A stretch of 26,596 nt of DNA from Chloroflexota bacterium (GTDB lineage: Bacteria > Chloroflexota > Dehalococcoidia > Lucifugimonadales > Australimonadaceae). Every line of letters starts with the position of its first letter. The stretch's first letter is position 1. The stretch is taken from the NCBI GenBank assembly GCA_022574265.1, contig JACZSI010000004.1, forward strand, positions 1 to 26,596, written 5' to 3'. Below are positions 8,287 through 16,030 of this stretch, piece by piece. A model generated the notes under the pieces. It was not told where the DNA came from and did not search any database. It saw only the letters and a program-made list of their open reading frames with translations. Made by a program: the position numbers and the translations under genes.

Positions 8287-9093
8287 ATGATGCAACCCTT
8301 GGCCTTCGTCTTCGCGTTCTTCATCGGGACAGCGGTCGGCAGCTTCGTCAACGTCGTCGCGGACCGGCTCCCGGCTGGCCAGTCGCTGGTGCGGCCCGGC
8401 TCGCACTGCCCGGTGTGCGACACGCACCTGCGCGCGTTCGACCTGGTGCCGGTGCTGAGCTACGTCTGGCTGCGGGCCCGGTGCCGCTACTGTGGCGCGG
8501 CGATCCCCCGGCGCCTGCCGCTGGTGGAGGCGGGCACGGGGCTGCTCTTCGCCCTGGCGGCCGCTAGCTTCGGGCTGAGCGCCGCGTTCGCCGCCGCCGC
8601 GGTCGTCCTGGGGCTGCTGGTTGCCATCACGATCATCGACCTCGAGCACGGCCTGATCCTGGACAAGGTCGTCCTGCCGGCGTCGGTGGCCGCGCTGCTC
8701 ATGGCGCCGCTGTGGCCGCTCGTGGGGGTCGAGCGGGAGTTCTTCCCTGGGTTCTTGGACTGGCCTGGCCCCGTCGAATCGCTCGCAAGCTCGTTGGCGG
8801 GAGGAGTGGCGGGGTTCGTGTTCTTCCTGGCCATCGTGTTCTTGCGTCCTGGGGGGATGGGGGGCGGCGACGTCAAGCTCGGCGGGCTGCTGGGGCTGCT
8901 GCTCGGGCTTGCGGGCGTCGTCATCGCGGTCTGGGTCGCCGTGGTCGCCGGGGGGGTGGTGGCCGCGGCGCTGCTGGTGCTCGGGAAGCGGGGGCGTAAG
9001 TCAGAGATGCCCTTCGGCCCGTTCCTCGCGGGCGGGGCGGCGGTGGCGCTGCTGGCCGGCTCGCAGGTCCAGTCATGGTATCTCGGAGCATGA
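8287..9093 (+). CDS. pilD: Prepilin peptidase / N-methyltransferase (PilD)
   Basis: The 268-residue polytopic membrane protease cleaves the type IV leader of prepilins after glycine and methylates the new N-terminus. GSFVNVVADRLP (18-29) is the family start. Two CxxC pairs, CPVC (C41, C44) and CRYC (C66, C69), form the cytoplasmic zinc site of the methyltransferase region. The aspartyl protease residues are D118 in IIDLEHGLI and D195 in GGGDVKLG, and both are present. About seven or eight membrane spans can be traced. Substrates in this window are the pilin at 11197 and the minor pilin-like proteins at 15503-16422 and probably 14061-15506. Two adjacent ATGs (8287, 8290) are possible starts. 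It diverges from the suf operon. Confidence 0.95.
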   Translation: MMQPLAFVFAFFIGTAVGSFVNVVADRLPAGQSLVRPGSHCPVCDTHLRAFDLVPVLSYVWLRARCRYCGAAIPRRLPLVEAGTGLLFALAAASFGLSAAFAAAAVVLGLLVAITIIDLEHGLILDKVVLPASVAALLMAPLWPLVGVEREFFPGFLDWPGPVESLASSLAGGVAGFVFFLAIVFLRPGGMGGGDVKLGGLLGLLLGLAGVVIAVWVAVVAGGVVAAALLVLGKRGRKSEMPFGPFLAGGAAVALLAGSQVQSWYLGA

Positions 9094-9100
9094 CGAGCGG

Positions 9101-9129
9101 TTGGCAACGGGCGGCGGCTTGAGGATAAT
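9101..9129 (+). promoter_or_regulatory. sigma-70-type promoter of the two-component genes
   Basis: TTGGCA (9101-9106), a 17-bp spacer and GATAAT (9124-9129) each match consensus in 5 of 6 bases. The box starts 8 nt after the pilD stop, so the kinase and regulator can be transcribed apart from pilD. The predicted leader is about 48 nt. Confidence 0.65.
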
Positions 9130-9183
9130 GGCCCCGGACGTGATAGACGGGCGCAGCGTCTGGGGGAGACTGGTCGTGGTCTG

Positions 9184-10365
9184 ATGGCGGACAAGTACCA
9201 ACGCGATATCTACCTGTTCCTGTCCCTGTACCGGTTCTTCGCGTACGGGCTCGCGGTCATCCTCTTCCAGCGCGTCCCCGGGTTCGATATCTCCGACGTC
9301 GGTGAGCCGGACAACCTCGTTCTCGCCGCCATCGGCGTCTACACGCTGCTCAAGGTCTTGGGGCCGCTGCGGTGGTGGCGAGCAGACCCGTCGACGTACG
9401 TCGTGCTCGGCGGCGACGCCGTCGTGGCCGCCGCTATCCTGCTGATGACGGGCGCGCTGAACAGCCCGTACCTCCTCTACTCCTTCGCGCCGGTCATCGC
9501 GGCGGCGATGCTGTTCCAGGAGCGGCTCGCGCTCGCGGTTGCGAGCCTGCTGTCGGCCAGCGTCGTTCTCGCGCACCTCAGCCCCGCGTGGCTCGATACG
9601 GACTACTCGTGGGTGCTGGACGGCAACTTCCTGCTGTGGATGGTGCTCTACGTCAGCGCCACCTACCTGATCAGCACGGCGGTGTACCGGAGCAACCTGA
9701 ACATCCGCCGGTATATCGAGACCGAGGCGACGATGACGGAGCGGCGGCGCATCCGGCGCGAGATCCACGACGGTCTCGCGCAGATGCTCACGAGCCTGAC
9801 GATGAAGTCGGAGCTCGTCGGGAAGTTCATCGAGCGCCAGCGGATCCCCGAGGCCCTCAAGATCAGCAACGAGCTGCACGCGCTGTCTCAGGACCTGTAC
9901 CAGGAGGTCCGCGACAGTCTCGATGAGCTCAGCGTGGAGCCGTTCCCCTTCATCCCCGTGCTCAGGGAGTACGTCCAGGACTTCGAGGGCCGCAGCGGCA
10001 TCGAGATGCGGTTCCAGCCGCCATCCGGCCCGCTCGGGCTGCCGCCGTCCGTCGAGCTCCAGCTCCTGCGCATCGCCCAAGAGGCGCTGACGAACGTCCA
10101 GCGCCACTCCCATGCTTCCATGGCCTGGGTTAGACTGCTGAGCACGGCCCGGTCGGTGGAGCTGAGCGTGCAGGACAACGGCGAGGGCTTCGGAGCCTCC
10201 TCGAACGGGGAAGGCGCGGACGGAGCGGAGGAGCACGGGCGCCACGGGATCGACGGCATGCGGGAGCGGGCGGAGTCGCTCGGGGCGACGCTGAGCATCA
10301 CGAGCGAGAAGGGGCAGGGGACCCTGCTCCACCTCGTGCTCCCCCGCAACAAGGTGGAGATCTGA
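9184..10365 (+). CDS. NarL-type sensor histidine kinase (HisKA_3), membrane-bound
   Basis: The 393-residue protein has an N-terminal sensor made of about six membrane helices (roughly 13-168) with little periplasmic domain, so it likely senses something in the membrane. A linker leads to the HisKA_3 dimerisation domain RRRIRREIHDGLAQML (187-202), with H195 the phospho-acceptor. The HATPase_c domain follows: the N-box ALTNVQRHSHA (301-311), the G1 box DNGEGF (331-336) and GIDGMRERAESLG (355-367). It phosphorylates the response regulator encoded 1 nt downstream. A short Glu/Gly-rich insert (340-352) sits in the ATP lid. Being between pilD and the pilin gene suggests control of piliation or surface behaviour, which is inference. 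The GGGGGAG box lies rather far (15 nt) from the ATG. Confidence 0.93.
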   Translation: MADKYQRDIYLFLSLYRFFAYGLAVILFQRVPGFDISDVGEPDNLVLAAIGVYTLLKVLGPLRWWRADPSTYVVLGGDAVVAAAILLMTGALNSPYLLYSFAPVIAAAMLFQERLALAVASLLSASVVLAHLSPAWLDTDYSWVLDGNFLLWMVLYVSATYLISTAVYRSNLNIRRYIETEATMTERRRIRREIHDGLAQMLTSLTMKSELVGKFIERQRIPEALKISNELHALSQDLYQEVRDSLDELSVEPFPFIPVLREYVQDFEGRSGIEMRFQPPSGPLGLPPSVELQLLRIAQEALTNVQRHSHASMAWVRLLSTARSVELSVQDNGEGFGASSNGEGADGAEEHGRHGIDGMRERAESLGATLSITSEKGQGTLLHLVLPRNKVEI

Positions 10366-10366
10366 T

Positions 10367-11041
10367 ATGGACGTGGACAAGATCACGGTGCTGCTGGTGG
10401 ACGACCACGCGTGGGTGCGCGGCAGCGTGGCCCAGGCGCTGTCCCTGTTTGACGACATCGAGGTCATTGGCCAGGCCGCCAACGGCGAGGAGGGCGTCAA
10501 GAAGGCCAAGGAGCTGAGCCCGGACGTCGTCGTGATGGACCTCGATATGCCCGTGCTGGGCGGCGTGGAGGCGACCCGCCAGATCCGCGCGGCGGTCCCG
10601 AGCACGCAGGTGCTGGTGCTGACCGTCTCGGAGAGCGAGAGCGACCTGTTCGCGGCCATGGCGGCGGGGGCGAAGGGCTACCTGCTCAAGAACGCCGGCG
10701 CGGACGACCTCCACACGGCGGTGATGCACATCTCCCAGGGGGGCGTGCTGGTCTCGCCCATCATGGCGACGACGATGCTCACGCAGTTCACGGAGGTGGA
10801 GACCAAGGCGCCCAAGATCGAGACCGGGCTCTCCGCCCGCGAGGAGGAGGTCCTCCAGTCGGTCGCCCAAGGCGCCAGCAACAAGGAAGTGGGCGCCGAG
10901 CTGTTCATCACCGAGAACACCGTCAAGACGCACCTCCGCAACATCATGGAGAAGCTGCACGTCGCCAACCGCTCGCAGGCCACCGCGTACGCCGTGCGCG
11001 CGGGCCTCTACCGCGAGCCGGACCGGCCAACCGCCTCCTAG
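10367..11041 (+). CDS. NarL/FixJ-family response regulator
   Basis: The 224-residue protein is a two-domain transcription factor. The receiver domain has the acidic pair D12-D13 (LLVDDH), phospho-acceptor D58 (VVVMDLDMP), T86 and K108 (GYLLKNA). The C-terminal LuxR-type HTH is LSAREEEVLQSVAQGASNKE (155-174) followed by LFITENTVKTHLRNIMEKL (179-197). It begins 1 nt after the kinase stop, so the pair is an operon. It is predicted to bind DNA as a phosphorylated dimer; possible targets are the pilin promoter just downstream and the pil operon. No binding site could be assigned from the sequence. A weak hairpin follows the gene. Confidence 0.94.
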   Translation: MDVDKITVLLVDDHAWVRGSVAQALSLFDDIEVIGQAANGEEGVKKAKELSPDVVVMDLDMPVLGGVEATRQIRAAVPSTQVLVLTVSESESDLFAAMAAGAKGYLLKNAGADDLHTAVMHISQGGVLVSPIMATTMLTQFTEVETKAPKIETGLSAREEEVLQSVAQGASNKEVGAELFITENTVKTHLRNIMEKLHVANRSQATAYAVRAGLYREPDRPTAS

Positions 11042-11066
11042 CGTCCCTCGTCCCTGGAGCGCGCTT

Positions 11067-11090
11067 GCCCGTTGGTGCGGGCCCATTTTG
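11067..11090 (+). terminator. Weak terminator candidate after the response regulator
   Basis: GCCCG (11067-11071), a 6-nt loop and CGGGC (11078-11082) are followed by CCATTTTG. The stem is only 5 bp and the T-run four bases, so it is at best partial and could let transcription pass into the pilin gene. Confidence 0.3.
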
Positions 11091-11196
11091 CTCGTCGTTG
11101 TGCCGAATCACCCGAACGGGCGATTACCCTCATGCGGAACCCTTGCCAAACTGTGGGGGTGGGATCGGGAGGAATCTCTCTCGAGGAAGGTGTGTG

Positions 11197-11730
11197 ATGA
11201 CGAATATGTGGCGCAGGAACAAAGAGAAGGGCTTCACGCTGATCGAGCTGTTGATCGTGGTGGCGATCCTGGGGATCCTGGCCGCCGTGATCATCCCGAA
11301 CGTCGGCCGGTTCCTCGGCCGGGGTCAGGACGAGGCGCGGCGCGCGGAGTTCCACGACCTCTCGGTGGCCATCACCGCGCTGATGGTGGAGAACAACCTG
11401 GCGTCCATCCCCACCCCGGCCACGGCCAACACCGCCCCCTGCACGACGGGCACGCAGGACATGGACGCGTATCCGGACTCGGCCTCCGTCCCGGCGAGCC
11501 CGGAGAAGCTGAACGACCCGAACGGGAACGCCTACACGGACGGCATCGACCCGTTGGGCGACAAGGACGGGTACCTCCTGTTCGGGCACGACATCATCGG
11601 TGACAACGCCCAGGGCGCGTCGGCGTTGGTGAACTACATCAACTTCAACAACACGACGCACTGCTACACGATCGACGCGAACGGGACCGTGCACCAGTAC
11701 ATCTTGGACGGCACCGAGCAGGTCGACTAG
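11197..11730 (+). CDS. Type IV pilin, probable major subunit
   Basis: The 177-residue prepilin has a short positive leader ending MTNMWRRNKEKG, the cleavage site G12|F13, and the FTLIELLIVVAILGILAAVIIP helix (13-34) with the essential Glu at mature position 5 (E17). The globular domain follows, with two cysteines, C82 and C156, that could form the C-terminal disulfide loop. I chose the ATG at 11197 because GAGGAAGG lies 6 nt upstream and gives a normal leader; the longer in-frame extension is not leader-like. It is the only standalone full-length pilin with its own strong ribosome site, so it is probably the major pilin. Its globular part resembles the 144-residue protein at 21359-21793. A strong hairpin follows it. 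Confidence 0.9.
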   Translation: MTNMWRRNKEKGFTLIELLIVVAILGILAAVIIPNVGRFLGRGQDEARRAEFHDLSVAITALMVENNLASIPTPATANTAPCTTGTQDMDAYPDSASVPASPEKLNDPNGNAYTDGIDPLGDKDGYLLFGHDIIGDNAQGASALVNYINFNNTTHCYTIDANGTVHQYILDGTEQVD

Positions 11731-11752
11731 CCCGCGCTCAGCTGCCCGTAGA

Positions 11753-11785
11753 AGAAGAGGGCTCCCCGCCGGGGAGCCCTCTTCT
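11753..11785. terminator. Strong bidirectional hairpin terminator
   Basis: AGAAGAGGGCTCCCC (11753-11767) pairs perfectly with 11771-11785 around a 3-nt GCC loop, a 15-bp stem. It lies between the converging pilin gene (stop 11730) and the pilM-pilN fusion gene (stop 11803). There is no long T-run on either side, which is common in GC-rich genomes. It probably stops both transcripts and may stabilise the pilin mRNA. Confidence 0.85.
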
Positions 11786-11802
11786 CGTCGGCTCAAGCCC
11801 GC

Positions 11803-13248
11803 CTACGTGGCCGGAGGCGGGAGCAGCTTGAGGGTCTGCGTGATGTCCGTGGACGTGCGTGGGTATTCGACGCTCTCGAAGCGGCCGGTCGCCCGCAGCG
11901 CCTCCACGAAGTCGATCGCGATGTCGATGGAATCGGCGCTGGCGGCGAAGCTGACCTCGTCCGGGTTGACGGTCAGCGTGGAGATCGTGATGCCGTCGAT
12001 CACCGTGCTCTCGATGAGATCTCGTATCTCGGCGACGTGGCCCCACGGGGCGGTGAGGTCCTGGAGCTCGGCGATGCTGCCTTCCATCTGGCTCAGCTGG
12101 CCGAGCTCGACGCGGCGGGCGCTGACCGCCTGCTCGATGGGGGCGAGCGCGTTCTCCAACACCCGCGTCTCGGCCTGACTGCCCGTCAGCTGGCCGTACA
12201 GGACGCCGAGCAAGGCGAGCGCGAATAGCGCCATGCCGCCGCCGGCCCCCGTCGCGGGCGTCAAGCGCAAGAAGGACTGCCGCGGGGGCATGAGGTTGAT
12301 GTAGAGAGGGACGACGCCGCCGTCGACCCCTGCCGTCGGCGCACGGCCGCGGAGCGCCAGACCCAGGTTGACCGCATACTCCCAGACCGGCAGGCTGGGC
12401 GGGTACTCCAGATCAGGGAGGAACTCCTCGTAGTCGTAGTCCACCTGGGCCCGGACCGACTCGAGGAGCACCGGGTCCGCCGCCTCCGGACCCACGATGA
12501 AAAGCGGCGTGTCCGGCGGCAGGTCGTCGTCGTGGTGCGTGTCGTGGAACCTCGCGGTCTGCCTCAGCGCCTGCGCCACGTGGTCGGCTCGCTCCTCGCT
12601 GGACGCCGAGGGAGGGATAGGTTGGGCGCGCATCACCTGCGGGATGCCCTCGGCGACCAGGACGATATCCACGGAGGTCCGCTCGACGTGGGCGATGAGG
12701 GCGGCGGGCTTGCCAACGGCGCGCGCCAAGGCCATGCCCTTCGTCTCCAGGCTGCTCGGCGTCAGGTCCGCGCCGCGCAGCAGCTCCACCTGGTGCTCCA
12801 CGATGTCCGTCGGCGCCCCGAGCACGAGGACCCGGTGCATCTCGTCCTTCGGCTCGAGCAGCTGCCATCGCAGCCTCATCTCTTCGCTCGCGACCGCGTC
12901 GCGGACGGCCTGCGAGACGTTCGGCGTGCCGCCGCCGGTGGCCGGGGGGATGGTGAGGAGCCGGGCGATGGAGTAGAGACCACTGATGCTGGCAACGACG
13001 GTCCCCTTCTTCATCCCGCTGGAACGGACGAGGCCGCGGACCACCGAGGTGACGTCGCTATCGGTCGGGAGGCCGGGTACCGGCGCTGGCCCGGGCTCCT
13101 CGGTCTCGGAGCGCTCATCGGCACGAGCCGGCGTGGGCGTGGTGGGGTACAGGCGCGCGGTCGCCCATCGCTCCACGCGCTGACCATCGGTCTGGAGGAG
13201 GCGGACGGAATCCGCGTCGAGGTCGACGGTCGTGACGAGGCCGGCCAT
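11803..13248 (-). CDS. pilM: PilM-PilN fusion, type IV pilus assembly platform
   Basis: The 481-residue protein is two proteins in one. Residues 1-300 resemble PilM, an actin-like (ASKHA) cytoplasmic protein: VTTVDLDADSVRLLQ (5-19), VVASISGLYSIARLLTIPP (84-102), LETKGMALARAV (167-178) and PLFIVGPEA (248-256). Residues 313-320 (VPLYINLM) match the usual PilN start that binds PilM. A single membrane helix (about 337-355) and a coiled coil (356-398) follow. The periplasmic end (405-475, ending IDFVEALRATGRFESVEY) is PilN-like. In most species these are separate genes, and GspL of type II secretion has the same fused layout. A Pro/Glu-rich insert (33-63) interrupts the PilM part. It links the cytoplasmic motor to the exterior with PilO, encoded 5 nt upstream. 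Confidence 0.8.
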   Translation of the reverse strand: MAGLVTTVDLDADSVRLLQTDGQRVERWATARLYPTTPTPARADERSETEEPGPAPVPGLPTDSDVTSVVRGLVRSSGMKKGTVVASISGLYSIARLLTIPPATGGGTPNVSQAVRDAVASEEMRLRWQLLEPKDEMHRVLVLGAPTDIVEHQVELLRGADLTPSSLETKGMALARAVGKPAALIAHVERTSVDIVLVAEGIPQVMRAQPIPPSASSEERADHVAQALRQTARFHDTHHDDDLPPDTPLFIVGPEAADPVLLESVRAQVDYDYEEFLPDLEYPPSLPVWEYAVNLGLALRGRAPTAGVDGGVVPLYINLMPPRQSFLRLTPATGAGGGMALFALALLGVLYGQLTGSQAETRVLENALAPIEQAVSARRVELGQLSQMEGSIAELQDLTAPWGHVAEIRDLIESTVIDGITISTLTVNPDEVSFAASADSIDIAIDFVEALRATGRFESVEYPRTSTDITQTLKLLPPPAT

Positions 13249-13253
13249 CGCGG

Positions 13254-13877
13254 CTACGCTCCTTCCTCAGGGAGCATGTACAGCTCGAACTCAAGGTCGG
13301 CTGTACCTCTGCCGGACAGGGAGAAGGAGACGCTGGTGAGGATGAGTGTCCCGTACGGGCCCTCGCCCTGGTCGAGCCGTTGGATGAAGGCCCAGAGGTC
13401 TTCGGAGTCGCCCAGCACGCCCATGGTGAACGTCATCACCCGGTATTCCGTCGCGCCGACGACCCGCCGGGGCACGTCGGACTTCAGCGCGATCGTCGTG
13501 TTGGAGACGTCGAGATCGGCATCGACGATGAGCGACCGCATCGCACGGAAGACATCCGTCTCCTGGAGGCCCGGAGGCGGGAACGCTGCCTGCACGGTCT
13601 CGAACTCCTCCGCGATCTCGCCGGCCCGGCTCGCGGCGCCGGTGCTGATGCCGCTCAGGCGCTCGATGGTCTCCCGAGCCTCGGCCTGCGCTGCCCGCTC
13701 GGCCCCGGCGCCCAAGACGAGGATGGCGGCGGCCGAGAGCAACACGACGGCGTAGAGCGTGGCGCCGATCGCCCAGTACTGGTGCACGGCGACCCACTCA
13801 CGGGCGGTCTGCGCGTCGAAAGCGATGCGCAGGTTGGGGAGACGGAGGTTGAGAGAGCGGGCCTGTCGGGCGTTCAT
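13254..13877 (-). CDS. pilO: PilO-like pilus assembly protein
   Basis: The 207-residue bitopic protein has a cytoplasmic N-terminus, one membrane helix (about 36-57), a coiled coil (58-98) and a small ferredoxin-like domain (about 105-205) containing EYRVMTFTMGVLGDSEDLWAF (144-164). The architecture and its place beside the PilM-PilN gene identify it as PilO; the sequence is poorly conserved, so this rests mainly on layout. It would dimerise with the PilN part. The open frame continues upstream of the chosen ATG through two inverted repeats, so I prefer the ATG giving MNARQARSLN. No ribosome binding site is evident, and a 10-bp hairpin lies 11 nt before the start. Confidence 0.7.
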   Translation of the reverse strand: MNARQARSLNLRLPNLRIAFDAQTAREWVAVHQYWAIGATLYAVVLLSAAAILVLGAGAERAAQAEARETIERLSGISTGAASRAGEIAEEFETVQAAFPPPGLQETDVFRAMRSLIVDADLDVSNTTIALKSDVPRRVVGATEYRVMTFTMGVLGDSEDLWAFIQRLDQGEGPYGTLILTSVSFSLSGRGTADLEFELYMLPEEGA

Positions 13878-13888
13878 GGCATCGCGTC

Positions 13889-13914
13889 GGCGGCCACGCA
13901 CCAGCGTGGCCGCC
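13889..13914 (-). promoter_or_regulatory. Hairpin just upstream of pilO
   Basis: GGCGGCCACG (13889-13898) and CGTGGCCGCC (13905-13914) form a perfect 10-bp stem with a 6-nt loop, ending 11 nt before the pilO ATG where a ribosome binding site would be. It could control translation or protect a processed mRNA end. Confidence 0.6.
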
Positions 13915-13916
13915 GG

Positions 13917-13960
13917 CCTATCAGGATACACGCCACCGCTCAGGACGTCGCCCTGATAGG
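13917..13960. promoter_or_regulatory. Inverted repeat in the pilX-pilO gap
   Basis: CCTATCAGG (13917-13925) and CCTGATAGG (13952-13960) are perfect 9-bp inverted copies separated by 26 bp. This could be an operator pair or a second stem. A weak -10-like TATCCT on the minus strand overlaps the left arm, but no good -35 was found. Confidence 0.45.
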
Positions 13961-14017
13961 GGTGCGGAACACCTGGCCGCGGTTCGTGCGCGCCTGGCTC
14001 GGACGCGCGGGAGCGTG

Positions 14018-14045
14018 GCCGTGACCACATCCGTGCGGTCACGGC
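14018..14045 (-). terminator. Hairpin after the minor pilin cassette
   Basis: GCCGTGACC (14018-14026) and GGTCACGGC (14037-14045) form a 9-bp stem with a 10-nt loop starting 16 nt past the stop of the DUF11 minor pilin gene. No T-run follows. It is a probable partial terminator or 3'-end stabiliser within the pil operon. Confidence 0.5.
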
Positions 14046-14060
14046 GGAGCGTGCTGAGTT

Positions 14061-15506
14061 CTATTGGTCCTCGACGTTCCAGGAATTCAATGTCACGCCG
14101 GTCGCGTCTATCAAGGCGTTTCCCTGAGCGATAGCGGAACCGCCATCAGACTTTATGTCGTATGCGGGGACATGCACCGTGCCCGTGGTCCAGCTAAAAA
14201 CGGCGCCTCCGAAGTCGGCATCGGTAAGACCGATCGACTTAAATGCGTCCTTTGCTTCCATGTCGGTAAACAAGAGTATCTCGTTGTAAAAGTTGCCCGA
14301 GCTACTCTGCGATGTCTTGGCCGTGAAGGTGAAGCTCCTCGTCTCGCCTGGGTCCAAGTCTATCTCATCAGAATTACCCGACCCGGTGCAGTTGTTGTCG
14401 GCCGCGCAATCCCATATCAGCCGCCACCGGTCCACGCCGTTGACGGTCTCCAGGAAGATCGACGACGGATGCGCGACGATCTCCCCGGTGGGCATCTGGC
14501 AGTCTGGGTCCGTGGTGCCGCCGGCGGGTGGCGCGGGGTCAGGGGCGGGGGGGCCGCAGTAGGTGAACCCGGGTGGGAGGTAATCTGTAAGCCTTTCGAC
14601 GTCCACGCCATCATCGCCTGTGTTCTCGATGTCTACGGTGTAGGTGACGATGATGTCGGTGTTGGGCGGGATGAATTCGGGGTCCGAAGTCTTGGTTACC
14701 GCCAGCGACTCAAACTCTTCGCAACTGGAGTCGGTGGGGGTCCCCACGGTGATGGGAGCCTCTCTCCCGCTCATCGTTTTCCACGGCATCAGGACGACCC
14801 AGTTGCAGTGGACTTTGTTATCATCCAGCTTGCCACGGTACTGGAAGGTGAGCACCTTCACCTGCGACTCGGCGAAATCTCTAGTCGGAGAGGTGAAACT
14901 CCCCGTGGCTGGCCACCGAAGGATCGGCTCGTCGGCTGAGGAGTCGTCACAATCCGGGTCCGCGATGGCCACACCGTCCAAGAAGCTGCTGCCGGTGACA
15001 TAGAAGGATTGGGAGTCCGCGCATTTGTCAAAATCCTTGGGCATGATGTCGTATACGGCGTCCAGGCCCTGGGAAGTGTCGGTGCTCGCCTGCGTCAGGT
15101 TTATGCTGTAGGTGTAGGTCTGGAACGCTTCGCTGGGGACCGAATTGGGGGACACCGTCTTTGTCGGCCGGATAACATCATCGGTGGCGAGGGTGACGCC
15201 GCCTTCCTGTGGCTTCGCCACCAGTTTGATCGTGACGTCAGGCGTTATTCCGTTCAGCGTGATCTGGAAATGGGCTTCCTGACCTGCGACTGTGAGATCG
15301 GCGGTGACGGTGCCGTACTGGAGTTGCCAAAGGGCGTATTCGGCGCCGCCATCCCTGGCGTACTGCTCCATGAGGGTATCGGTGATGACTTGCTTCGACT
15401 TCAGGACCGTGCCGGCCAAACTCAGAAGCGGCCCGATCAGCAAGGAGCCGACCGCCAGCAGGACCAACACCAGGATGAGGACGTAACCTTTCTCCCGACT
15501 GCTCAT
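14061..15506 (-). CDS. PilX/GspK-like minor pilin with two DUF11-like domains
   Basis: The 481-residue protein has a prepilin-like start, MSSREKG|YVLILVLVLLAVGSLLI, with cleavage expected after G7 and no Glu at mature position 5, as in GspK and PilX tip proteins. The extracellular part holds two Ig-like DUF11-type modules. The first is about 113-240 (PTKTVSPNSV, TYTYSINLTQ, YDIMPKDF). The second, clearer one is about 267-415 (LAVTKTSDPEFIPPNTDI, VTYTVDIENTGDDG, YLPPGFTYCG). Eight cysteines (C162, C186, C234, C262, C317, C336, C367, C373) suggest disulfides, and a Pro/Gly-rich loop lies at 319-335. It is likely the tip or adhesive subunit. It overlaps the upstream gene by ATGA. Codon use is clearly less GC-rich than in the flanking pil genes. 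Function is inference. Confidence 0.75.
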   Translation of the reverse strand: MSSREKGYVLILVLVLLAVGSLLIGPLLSLAGTVLKSKQVITDTLMEQYARDGGAEYALWQLQYGTVTADLTVAGQEAHFQITLNGITPDVTIKLVAKPQEGGVTLATDDVIRPTKTVSPNSVPSEAFQTYTYSINLTQASTDTSQGLDAVYDIMPKDFDKCADSQSFYVTGSSFLDGVAIADPDCDDSSADEPILRWPATGSFTSPTRDFAESQVKVLTFQYRGKLDDNKVHCNWVVLMPWKTMSGREAPITVGTPTDSSCEEFESLAVTKTSDPEFIPPNTDIIVTYTVDIENTGDDGVDVERLTDYLPPGFTYCGPPAPDPAPPAGGTTDPDCQMPTGEIVAHPSSIFLETVNGVDRWRLIWDCAADNNCTGSGNSDEIDLDPGETRSFTFTAKTSQSSSGNFYNEILLFTDMEAKDAFKSIGLTDADFGGAVFSWTTGTVHVPAYDIKSDGGSAIAQGNALIDATGVTLNSWNVEDQ

Positions 15507-16030
15507 GGGAGCGCTCCGTCTGCCCGGGCGGTGACGAAGTAGGTCAGGGTCTGGGCCTGTCCGCCGAGCGACGACTTGATGAGTACCGTAATAAAGTCTC
15601 CACTGCGCGAGAATCGCACGTCGGCAACATGCCTGCCCACGATGCTGACCGTGCCATCGACCGCGCAGTCGCTCGCACCGTCGGAGTTGCGCTTGAGGAG
15701 GGTGGTACCCGGTTCGATGTAGTATCTGGCGCAGTGCGGCTCCCCCAGTGTTGCCGCCCAGCTGGTCTGGTCGTTCCAACTGACACGCATGCTTGGTGCT
15801 GTGCTCCCGTCCCCCGCCAGGTCCGTGGTCATTGCCTGGGACAGGTCCCTGCTGAAGTAGCTGGAGGCCACGTCTATGTCTTGGTGGACGACGAGGCTAC
15901 TCTGTATATCCGCCGAGCCACGGCTCATCTGAAATATGGCGGAGACGATGGCAGGGGCGATCAGCCCTGCGATGGCCACTGCCACCAACATTTCGATGAG
16001 GGTAAAGCCCCGTTGCCCGCGCATGCTCAC
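15503..16030 (-). CDS. PilW/GspJ-like minor pilin
   Basis: The 175-residue prepilin has cleavage at RG8|F9 and the helix FTLIEMLVAVAIAGLIAPAI, with Glu at mature position 5. The domain after it (VVHQDIDVASSYFSRDLSQA, about 47-66) is typical of PilW/GspJ minor subunits, which join the priming complex at the pilus tip. The GTG at 16030 overlaps the upstream stop as GTGA; an ATG two codons in (16024) would give an almost identical protein. It has two cysteines, C100 and C122. It is the middle gene of a tightly overlapping trio and shares its lower GC content. Confidence 0.82.
   Translation of the reverse strand: MSMRGQRGFTLIEMLVAVAIAGLIAPAIVSAIFQMSRGSADIQSSLVVHQDIDVASSYFSRDLSQAMTTDLAGDGSTAPSMRVSWNDQTSWAATLGEPHCARYYIEPGTTLLKRNSDGASDCAVDGTVSIVGRHVADVRFSRSGDFITVLIKSSLGGQAQTLTYFVTARADGALP

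Noticed and set aside
11101..11196. sigma-54 promoter for the pilin gene
   Set aside because: A GG...GC arrangement near 11135-11147 has the wrong spacing (7 rather than 10 nt), so no promoter was assigned.
15507..15779. Longer start for the DUF11 minor pilin
   Set aside because: The extension is the shifted frame of the upstream minor pilin; the prepilin-like start at 15506 with an ATGA overlap is far better.
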